DNA from: Pelargonium cotyledonis
Lineage: Eukaryota; Streptophyta; Magnoliopsida; Geraniales; Geraniaceae
DNA: 28,231 bases
Reading direction: 5' to 3'
Assembly (NCBI GenBank): GCA_036897625.1
Contig: JAYMTA010000471.1
Coordinates: 1 to 28,231, forward strand
Shown: in pieces, positions 9,600-20,898 of the stretch
Layout of the letters: each line of letters opens with the position of its first letter
Position numbering within the stretch: position 1 is the first letter of the stretch
Program-made: the position numbers and the translations under genes
The notes under the pieces: generated by a model
The model's input: only the letters and a program-made list of their open reading frames with translations
Databases searched by the model: none
Told to the model about the DNA's origin: nothing

Positions 9600-9963
9600 T
9601 ACACACTAATAATTCAAACCCATCCACCAAGTTTCATTCATTACAAATATAATACATATACAACCCTTTTTCTTTAACCAATTTATAGAATATCTCAAAA
9701 AGTCCATAACAGCAAAACATACTGACCAACTCAAATCAAAGAATTTGACCTGACTGCTACTTTTAAAACTACAATAAGCAGTAGGGGAAAGAAAAGAAGA
9801 AAATAAAAACACTCTTCAGACCGAATCACAATCAATACTGATACTATATCAACAGCTACTTTCATCAAAAAGGTAATGAAAAAAAAAGACACAAGACATA
9901 GCAAGAGCAAATATAATGAAGCCAGAGAAACAAACAAATTACTTTTTAATGAATACAAGATCT
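9600..9963 (-). other. Villin 3' UTR (end estimated)
   Basis: Downstream of TGA the minus strand is AT-rich and non-coding. A TTGTATATGTATTATATTTG stretch followed by AATGAATGAAA near 9630-9665 resembles plant far- and near-upstream polyadenylation elements. No perfect AATAAA was found, so the cleavage site is a guess. Confidence 0.4.
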
Positions 9964-10077
9964 TCAGAATAGATCAACTTTCTTCTTCAGAAGGTCTTGC
10001 TTCCATTTCGGTATCTTGTAGAAACTTTCCATTGCCATTCCAAATATGGTCGCAAACTCCTCCTCTGACAAATAAGC
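9964..10077 (-). CDS. Villin exon 23: C-terminal half of the villin headpiece and stop
   Basis: The last exon encodes [14 protein letters not shown] followed by [17 protein letters not shown] and TGA (9966-9964). With the end of exon 22 ([20 protein letters not shown]) it makes a complete headpiece, about residues 916-976. The headpiece is the second filament-binding site that lets villin bundle actin. The hydrophobic-core F, the W of PKWKQ, the basic KKK patch and the terminal LF are all present, so bundling ability is predicted to be intact. Confidence 0.96.
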   Translation of the reverse strand, partial: AYLSEEEFATIFGMAMESFYKIPKWKQDLLKKKVDLF

Positions 10078-13000
10078 CTGCAAAATGATCAATTGGAGAA
10101 ATGCATGAACATCAATACAGATATGACAAAACTGAAAGCGTCAATAGTTCATTAATGACTGACCTCTCTCCGTTTGAAATCTATTCCCTTCACCGGATTC
10201 ACAGATTTGGCCTTGAGTTGGTCGTAACTAAATGTAGTTTGAGTGCTCTCAATAACATTCTCTTCTTGTTCTGTTTGTTCCTTTGATTCTTCATTCTCTT
10301 CATTGGTCTCAGATTCTACCGCTTCCGACTCCTTCACATCAGACTCTGAATCTCCAGCATCACTTTTACCATCCCCTGCGATTACACACACAAATTTGAC
10401 CAGGACCTTAAGAACTGTTCTTACGTAATAATATAAAATAAAGTATTATCGATGACAAATTTGTAGTCAGGAGATTGCACTCAATTGCGCCCTCATTTAA
10501 TTTCACCCAATTTTTTTTATAAGAGGAACAAAAAAGATAAAAGAGAGCACTGATGGAGATAAATTTCTGCATATCAGTAAAGAAAACTGCCATTCATTTT
10601 GTAGTTATGGGTAACCCGAGAAGCAGAAAAAAAAAATAGTTGGGGCTTCCTCACCAAATGGCCTACGATCTGGGGTGGCAGGACTGCCAACTGATTTGAT
10701 AGGAGAGACATCAGGTGACTGATTCTTCTTTTCAGCTGTAAGAACCTGTGAAAGAGCGGCTACTGCAGCTGCTCTTTGCGTTCCCTTACTAACTACAGCA
10801 GGCTTCGGGGCAGAACCTTTTTGTGAAGCGACTGAATTAAATGCATTGGATAAGGCAGCTAAGGCTGATGCTCTTTGCGTTGGTCCTTGATTTGATCCAT
10901 TGGATCTTTCCTGGCTCTGTAACATAACACAGAGAATTCATTAATTGATATGGTGAGTTGGACAAACATTCAAATCCATCAGAGTCCTCATAATAAAGTT
11001 TGAAATTTGAGGCAACCAATCATGCGTGAAAAGAAAAATAACAACAAAGTAAGTGTGGGATAGAGAATAGAAATAAAAATCAAGTGCAAAGCCAACTCTG
11101 GTGAAGCAACCCAGAGGGACTATGGAGATTCTAGCTTAACTTATAAGATTAATAGCATAGTTCGTAGCACTCAAAAGTCAAAATCAAGTTAGTTCAGAGG
11201 AATTACTGCTATTAGCCTATTACAGTCCTAGCCTCCTAGGACAATAATTATAATCACGAGAGTGATGCATATCACCTTTAAACAGCTTAAATTTTTAATC
11301 GAGTGGGCAAGGAAGTACCCATAAGCCCTTATATTATTAATTATGGCTGAATACCAACTAAAAAGTTCTTAATCACAGTTTCCAAACATTATTTTTCAAA
11401 GGTAAGCCTCCCCCCTTACAGTGCAAAGGGCCATTTCATCTGCTCATTCATGATACAAAATGTATGCACGTTCAGCTTGCCAGTGTCTTCTTGAACAGCA
11501 AGAATGAAGACATGGAGGTGCATACAGTCGAGTACTAGAAAATGTTAAAAATAATATACACCCTTTGTCACAAAATGAATGTCCACTTCCCATTTTTTCA
11601 CAACAAAATGAAAAATTAAGTCAATGAGTGTTGTACTCAGTTATACATGAATTAACAAAGTAACAAAAGAAAGTGTATTCTCATTTTGGGACAATTTTTA
11701 TTAGATAAAGTAGACAATCGTGTTGACAGGGAATAAATGCAACAACGTTTACAGTCAGTCTTATTACCTGATTGGGAGATTTCCCAGAGGATGGTTTGAA
11801 GGCAGAAGATAGAGCAGCTAAGGCAGAAGCCCTCTGAGTTGGTCCTCCTTGACTCCCATTGGACTTGTCCTGGAACAACAAGAGCATACAACCATACAGA
11901 AAACCCATTAGTCAATAAGCTAGGTTTCAATTAACACAAGAATACCTTGCAAGCACAAATCTTATCACCATTACATCATTGGATAAAAAATTGTGTCATT
12001 TATGATACCATACGTTTAAAGAGCATTGATATCCAAACACACATGACAAACAAGTGTTATGGGTAAATCAAAATTGGATTATTAACCCTACAAACAGCAA
12101 TAATTCTATCATCATTGCATCATTAATATCCAATGCACTTATTGCTCATAAACACTACAAACAGCATACAAAAATGGCTAGTTGCATCAAGCAGTCCTAA
12201 ATGATCCATTCAAAAGGACAAGTGTATAAGAACAAAACAGGTAAAATTAACAGAAAATATGCATACTTGCTAAGGAAGAAATAAACTCGAGGCATTAAGC
12301 AATAGGAGCTAATTTCAACACTTATATAGCATGCCCAGAGCCTTATCCTGCACAATTACTTGTTTTAAGAATATGCAGCATGAAAACCAAGGTCAATCAG
12401 GTTACAGGCTAAGCTTGATACAACAAATGAACACGGCAATGCTGTAATCAGGAATTCAGAGGCATCTTGTAAATGGTAAATCAGAATTCCAATCACCCAA
12501 AGTGGCTTCTGATTTCTTTTAATTATAAGGGAGACAAAAAAAGTAAAAACAGTGATTCGATTACAACAGGTCTTGAATTTACCCAAAACATTTCCTATGG
12601 ATAAAAGAGCATGTTCTAACAGAAACCAACAATCATACAATTATAGGCAATCCCTGCTCTATAATACGTTTAAGTATGAAGACAAGCAGTTGGCTTGAAC
12701 GTTACCACAGATGATGGGGCATACATAGTATATCCTAAATGAAAGATGTGACTCACAGCCAAAGCTTTGTAGAGTTTTAACTAGAATAAAAATATGGACA
12801 TACACAGGGAAAATGAAACCAAACCACACAAACACAGAAGATGAAACACAAAATTTAGGAAAAGATCACAAGGTCATTATAATATGAGTTAATTGTCAGT
12901 CAACTTTCAACATGACTGCCTTGTACTCTCATAAACACTTAGTTCATTTCACAAATAGAATTCCAGATACACGTGCTAGACAAGATAAGGCAGCAAAACA

Positions 13001-16000
13001 TGCACCATAAAAGTCAAGTACTCACCTCTACAACATGGCCTGCCCCAAAGAGAAATGCAACCTTCTTCTGGAATGAATTTCCTTGAATCTGCGGTCCATG
13101 AAAATTATGCTTAGAAGGGACACTCTATAATTAATAGAATAAAATATATTATGACATGGAAATTCTCAGCAATAGATCACAGGCAACATTTAATGCCAAA
13201 TTTTTACTGTACTAATCTACTCCACAGTTAATCCCTTGGAACTTGCAGACAAACTTGTACTTCTGAGTTTCTGAGATTTTATTAGCTAATTTGTCATACT
13301 GCTTCTATATATTTTAACTTGGCTTCCTTTGTTTTGAAGCTTACTCGTGCATACATTCAAGTCAGCTTGGTATTGAAGATTGGAGGAGAAATTAGAAACT
13401 AAAATATCTACAATCTAATTGAGCATGTCATTTCACCCATTGATAGTGTTTTACTTTTAAGACTTTTCACACGCGTGTAAAACAAAAATAACAAGACAAA
13501 AAAACAGATGGTAATAAATGAGAAAGGAGAATCCTATTGTCAAGGCACATACAGTAGCTTTTGAAGAATCCCATGAAAAGTACTTCGTAAAGAAGCTAGG
13601 TTCATTCCCTTCTGTGACTTTGTAAAGCGGTACACTCAAAGACAACCCCTCAAGAGACGCAGCCATCTCTATGTATTTCTGCAAACATCTACTATAATGA
13701 ATGGAGGACAAAAAAAAGATAAAATATGACATGACAATAGAAATAAAATAAGAGCAGGTCAAAAGATTACTCGGCCAATTTCGAAAGCAGCTTGCTTTTC
13801 TTTGGGTTCCGCAGAATGACCAACCCAAACAAAAACATCAGCATGTGTGTCAAGTATCAAGATATCCTCAGTCAATAAATCATCTTGACAGAAGTTGTAA
13901 ACCTCTTCAACCTGACAAGCAAAATAAAATTACAAACAGAATACATTCATTCCAAAAATATATCTACAAATATATGCATGTATTAATAAAGAAGTTCAAA
14001 CACTTGCAGCAGATAACTCACCTGAAACTTTCCCGCTGATTGAAATATCAATGGTAATTGCAATAAAAGATAGAACAAAAAATTAGTTTAGTCCACAACT
14101 TATTATAAAACTGAAAGATAAGGCAACCAAAGATTTTGTTTCAGGAAAGGACAGAGAAAAGAATAAGCAGCATAGCTGAAAGAATCGAATAAGAAAAGAT
14201 ACCTTTATTGAATGAGAACGTAAACAAGTGGGGCTCTCTGGAAGTCTCTGGAGGAGCATTTTTGCTGGTATAGCTTTGTTTTCCCCCAAGTGCAAACCAG
14301 AAGGCCGAGCTCTCGGTTCCTTCTTTAGCATGTTTCAAAGTAACTCCTGGCTGAATTAGTAACACAAAGTGCTCAATTTGATGAACATCAATAAACAAGC
14401 AATAAATCTGACTCAGTACCACTACAAAGAAAAGAGAGATGTAATCTCAGTATACTTATTATATTTTTGTACTTGCATAGCTGCATCAATTCTGGTGCCC
14501 ATCATTCAAATTTTTAATCAAGTTCTGGATGTACCATGCCAAACAAAAAGATGGAATGCAACCTAACCCATAAACTGGAGAATTCAAATTAATTAATTTC
14601 TCTCTCCGTCCCATAAGTGTTCTATTTCACTTGCATTTTTGTACCAAAATAAGTGTCTAGTTTTCTTTAGGAAGTTAGTTATACATGAATTGTTAATAAT
14701 TCCATTATAATAATTTAGTTAATATCATTTAATTTGTTAAACACATGCACATGGGAATAAAAGAGGAAATATGCAACGCAAACTAATTTCACCTTAATTT
14801 TTCTCACAATGGAAAACAAGACACGAAAGGAGTATGTGTGTATGTATTTGAAACCCTCACCAAGCTCATAACAATTTTAGTGACATAGCAGATTCAGACC
14901 ATACTTCTAAGTTTTCCCCTCAAGTCAAAATCAAGTTGGTTCAAAATCATCTTGTCTCACTTGGAAATTAATTTCACTATGGCATAAGTACATCACAGGT
15001 TAGGTTCACTTGGTTGTAGAACCATGCATCCACATTAATTAGAGTAGGTAAACAGAAAAAGCCAACAAGAAAATAATATTGGTAATTGAAATAAAGGCAT
15101 ACCTTCAGATATTCAGCAACCTTTGCAGCCAACTGCTGATTCTCAAAGGTACTTTTATTTCCATGCCATGTGAAAAGTGACGATCCAGTTTGCAGCAGAA
15201 AACACTCGTTAGAGTTCAATGATGCTGGCACCTGAAGAATTAAATTTTTTTAATAAACCAACTTCACTAGATATTGACAGGATAACATGTTAAAAAAATT
15301 GGTACGCGACGAAAAAAACAGAAGGAGAACGTGTACATATACTGATGCTAGAGTGAAAAAGAACCTATAAGCAAACTATAAATAAATACCAACATTTCGT
15401 AAACAAATACAAAATGTACACTTTGAATTTTTTTAGCAGGCTATTGATTTATATTTAGATCGCAGAAAACCAACCATTTCTAATCAAATTTGGCGTCAAA
15501 TGAACAGCCGAACAAAGATATTAATAAACAGAAAACAGGTTAAATTTGGTAAAAATGTTATAGTGTAAATATGAAACTTCTAGACAATGAGCAGATCAAG
15601 GCCACGTTTACAGCCAAAATACTGACAAAAATGAGCTATGACAGGGCTGCACATCACTGCTTCAAACAGCTGAGTTACCTCTTTTCTATTTTGAGATGTC
15701 ACAAAAATAAGGTTCAACAATAAAAAGTCTCAAAGGTGAAGCTATTAAACATCTCCAATTTTACCCATCATCTTACTATTCGAGGAGACTCCTGACACCA
15801 CATAATATGAGAAATAGAAGGAGAATATCATGCCAAATATTAATGCAGTTCCAATTTAAACAATTTTCTATAATAAAAAATCAGCAACTTCCAAGAGGAA
15901 AACAATTATTTATGGAAACAGTTTTATACTAAGCAGAAGATTAACAGTAAATTCAGACACAAAGAAGGAAACAAATGAGCACGCACCGCATCAACTTGGA

Positions 16001-19000
16001 CTACTTTGCTATTGTGAATTGACGAACCAGATACCCGAAGGAGAGCAACACAATCTGACGAATAAGTATCATCGGTCACACCTTTTTCTGCCACTGAGTT
16101 TTTGTAACCAGAACTCAAACCACCCTGAAGAATACATTAACCAAACAGTAGACTTAACCATTAATTTTAGATTATCGCACAGAAGAGGAAAATTAATCTA
16201 AGATATATCAGAAGAGTTCGTGAACAAGCTTAAGCAGGGTACCTTAAGGACCACCATAGGGTGAAAAAGTGCAATGAACTGTGGCGGCTCTTTGTCTTGA
16301 AATACGAAACCCTGCAGGGTTTGCACAATTACATTGATGAAACCTTGTTAATAAATAAACATAATAAGGAACTGAAAAGTAATTTGTGGTTATATAACTT
16401 TGGGTTCTCAAATTTGGTTATCAGTTTGATTTAGGAGAGGGCAAGAGGAGTGCGGTGAGCCCATTCTATTCCTCTATCAAGTGTTTTGGCTTTGGCTTCG
16501 CCCCCATCTAAGGTTTGAAGGGATTGAGAAGACTTGCTCCCTGCACCATCCAATCCCTCCATAAGAAGTCCAACACAATGAGAGGCAAGCGCCGAGCTGC
16601 CATTTCAATACTCTCTAGCTCCAGATTTTAGTTATTTCAATAGATCTAAAGGAGTAACTGGAACCTAATACTACTTGCTCCATGCTTTAAGGATATCTTC
16701 TGATGTTATTTCCTTCAACCTCTTGTAGTTGTACAAACTATAGCAAATGCTGTAGTCATAAATCCTGCCCTGGATTACAACATACCTGAGTGGGTTTGCC
16801 CTTTAGTGAGTTGAACATCTTACTCGCCAATTGAGCAGCTGTCTTCTGGTCCTCCTGAACAAGATAATAATATAGCCATGTAATCATACATATACCAATA
16901 AAAGCAACAAATTCAAAACTAACCCAAAGAAAGCACCAGGAAGAAGAAAAGGAACCCCAAAGTTGAACACTAAGGTATCATATAGATATGAACATAGCAA
17001 CAGGAAGAAATAATTTGTAATAAAGGTTAAGAATAAAGCAGAATAGGTGCACTAACAATAGTCATCAAACTCGCCAACTTATCAACAGATGCGAAAGGGA
17101 AAAAAGTTATTTTTTTTTATCAATGAACAAATTGTCCATATAATCTATTTTAAAATTATTAAAACATTTGTTTGAAAGAATAAATAGAATGTTTGGGAAG
17201 GTTAGAAGTTTGAAAACATGTTGCATGACAAATACAAGACCTTAAGAAATGCCAAGGAATTATTCAATGCACAAAAGAGAAATAATATTGAATGGAATAA
17301 ATGGGAGGAGAAAGGGTAACAGAGAATTCAAATTATTTATGGAAGGATATAAGTCTGAAAGAAATATGCTTAATGTAACAAATGGTGCAGGGAAGGTGAA
17401 TATCGTTTGGATGGCTAGACAATGAGGTAAGTACAAAATGACACGGTTTAGGTGATATGCGAGTAAGTTTGGGGAGCATACCGTTAACAACGTTGATCAA
17501 GACTGTTCAAAAAGAACAAAAAAGAAATGATAGCGTATTAACTAACAGAATATAGGTTAGCGTATTAACTAACAGAATATAGGTTCCTCGCGTACAGTGG
17601 ATTCAATATAAGGTTTCTGAATTTGGTTAACTGAAAATCTAAGTGTAGAAGGATACTTCCACTTTTTATGCCAAACAAACAATAGAATAATATAGTTCCT
17701 TCTGAAAGTAGAAAAAGCACGCATTTAACCATACACAATAGTATAACATATAATAGGTGAGAATAACACAGTTTCTCACTACTATGTTGGTCCACTATCA
17801 TGCCACTTAAGCAATAGTACACCTGAAGAACCGTGTATAAATATAACTGAGTGACCACCAACCCTCTCGCTTCAACATTCCTAAGAGAATAGTTTTATAC
17901 TGTGATCTAATTCTTACTATAAGGCAGGTACTGAAGCAGTAAAGTTACATGTGTTTTCCAATGCCTCTTTGAGTATATGAATAAGGATGCAAGCATAGAA
18001 ACAATTCTTCAAAATATTTCAAATCTAAATTGGAACCATCCAAATTACCTCAACACTATCCTTCCCGATCCAACAGCACAAGAAGTAATCTTCCTTCCTA
18101 TCACCTGAGTGATAGGTATAAAGTGTAATGTAGCAATCCCCGCTGTAAAATTTACTAATATCCTCTTTAGGTAATGGAGTCTTGGCACTGCCATCAATAT
18201 ACCATACCTGAAAAACAAATAATATTTAATATTCTGAAACATATCAACATAATCATTGAAAGTAAAACTACAAAGACACAAAAGCCAAATATCAACTAAA
18301 CCTCCATCTTTCCACCTCCTTCAAGTAGAGGCGGAACTTCCTCATTTACAGGAGCACTTTTTGCCACGCCCTTGAGACCAACACCTTGTTGTTTCAGCAA
18401 AGCTAACAGTACATAATATATCATATCAAGAAACTTGACTAATGACATCAAAGTTTAAATCATCAGTCAGAAAGCAAACACTACCTGCTACTTTTCCTCT
18501 TCCCTCCTCAGCACCAGGAGTCGCTGACCCTGATGGCCAAGAATCAAAGTTGGCCCTAAATGAATGTGGCTCGTAACCTTGAATGATGCGGGTTATACGT
18601 GTAGATTTTGGCCTGTTTTGGCTAGCAACAAACTCCTGGAGGAAATATTTAAATATGAGAACCTATATTTTCCAGTAAAACATAAAAAAATGGGTGGTCC
18701 AACACTACCTCAACAGTTTGGCTGGCAGCTTTTCTCTCCTCCACCTGTGTTAGACGGCCAACCCAAATGAAGACTTCAGCACCACAATCCAGTAAATAGC
18801 ATTTGTTGTTATCCAACATGGATTTGGATAGATCGCCTTCGACAGGTTCCACCTGTCCTTCAGTAATACTACAACAGGAAACCAATAATTAGCAACTCAA
18901 GTCAGTAGATAAGCACAGGTCGTGAATACCGGCCACACACTATCTTATCCCCAAGACATCTGTGCACACAAATACTGCAAAGCAAAAAGCAGACATGTGA

Positions 19001-20862
19001 AAAAAAAAAGGAATGAAATATCAGCAGACAAATTCTAAGTGTCAATAATATCTGTGCACACAAATTCTAAGTTATGCATATATGTGCAAAAGCAGAAATA
19101 ATTTAATTATTGTAGCATATTACTTTGATATACCACTACAAAATTCCAAGAAAAAGTAGAAGAGAAATTTTCATGTTGGATGGTTTGCAACATATTTACA
19201 GAAAGAAATACCCAACTAAAAAAAATGTACACATCTAAATCAAACCTGCTCAGGGAAAACACATTCATAGAAGATAAGCATACAGCTAGAAAATGTGAGT
19301 GTATTTGCCAAAAAGATAAAGATACCTAAATAATTTAGCAGGAGTAGTTTCTGGAATAACATCATCTTCACTGGCAACCTTCTTGCTAATTGGAGCAAAC
19401 CCACCAAAAAGGACCCAGAATTCACCCGAGTCTGACTCAGTATCCAACTTCCCATCATCTGGCATTGCAACAGATAATTAGTAATGATTAGCAAATATTT
19501 GGCAATAAATGTATAAAACACTTAAGTTACAATCTAAAGCCTACAGTGTCAATTAAAACTTGTAGCATAGAAAGCTCCCTAACAGAGAAGAGATAATGTC
19601 CAAGGAAGATCCTAAATTATCAAATCGCCTTACCAACAATAGCAACATCACAAGTCCCATCATGAAACTTTTCCTTCAAAAACTGAATAACTTCCAAGGC
19701 CTTGGCCCTTTCCTGGATATTGGAATTTGCACCGTTGAACTGATAAATCTTATTCTCCGTGTCCAATATAAATACATCATCATGATTCAGTGAAGACCGA
19801 ACAAAAGGGACCTACACATGCAAAAAATAGTAAGAACCCTTAATCTGCAAAAGACTCAAATTCGTAAATATTTCATCAGGTGATCATAAAGCTAATGTTG
19901 AGAGCATCTCAAACCTGCTTCATTCTAACAGCTCGTTTGCCCTTGCAGATATACAACCGAGTTTCAAACACTTCTTCCTCAGGTTTTTTAAAGCCAGATG
20001 CAACACCTCCCTCCAATGGTATAATACAAGGTTTAAAGTATGACAAGAACTTGTCAGACTCATGGCCTTGAAGTTCCCGATGCTGCACTGCACGGCCTCC
20101 AAGACTAGCATCAAGTTCAACAGTTTTGATAGCTGCCGTTCCAGCTTCATCCTGTGATGATAAGATAAAACATCAATTAGAAAACAATTCAGGTGTCAGA
20201 TATAAATAAAACAAGGATTGAAGACAATTTATATTCAAGAGAGAGACAGAGGGATCAGTAAAAGTGCACCTGACTTGTATCTTTTCCAATCCAGAAGTGT
20301 ATGTCATACTGATAAGCGCCTCCCTTGCCAGGAGTTGTCTACATAAATAGAAAACATCAACAAGAATAAGGGTAAAGACTAAGAATCTGTTCCTTTGCCA
20401 GAAATATGGGCAGTGCCAGTAGGAGTTGCTAACTCATATTCATCTCATTGTTTGACAGGAATTGATTCCCTAAGGCACACACAAAATAACAAGAAACTAA
20501 CAAGAACCCCCAAGTAAATGACTAGCATTAAAAGTAATATACTGAATAAATTTCTGAATTCCAATTGCAGCAAATCCCCAAGACCTAAAAATATTTCAAA
20601 TATCATACTAAACTATAAATGACCACAATAATAATGCATGTGTGTATACATCAGACTTCTCAATCCCAAATTTCCAGTCATTTTGTCAGAACCCAAACCA
20701 AAATGAGCTTTTAACAAAATGTGAGTTTAATAATAATGTGACATAATGTATAGTAGCCTGAACAATTCAAATCAAAATGCACTCTTTCCAAAATAAATTT
20801 AAGTAGCAGATGAAATTTGAGTTTCATTGGCTTTTTTAGATTATTGGACGAACATACAGATA

Positions 20863-20898
<36 letters not shown>

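Noticed and set aside
11869..13026. Possible missing exon in the 1,157-nt villin intron between exons 19 and 20
   Set aside because: The frame joins directly in phase 0 (HVVE|DKSNGS) and no villin-like coding was seen in the intron.
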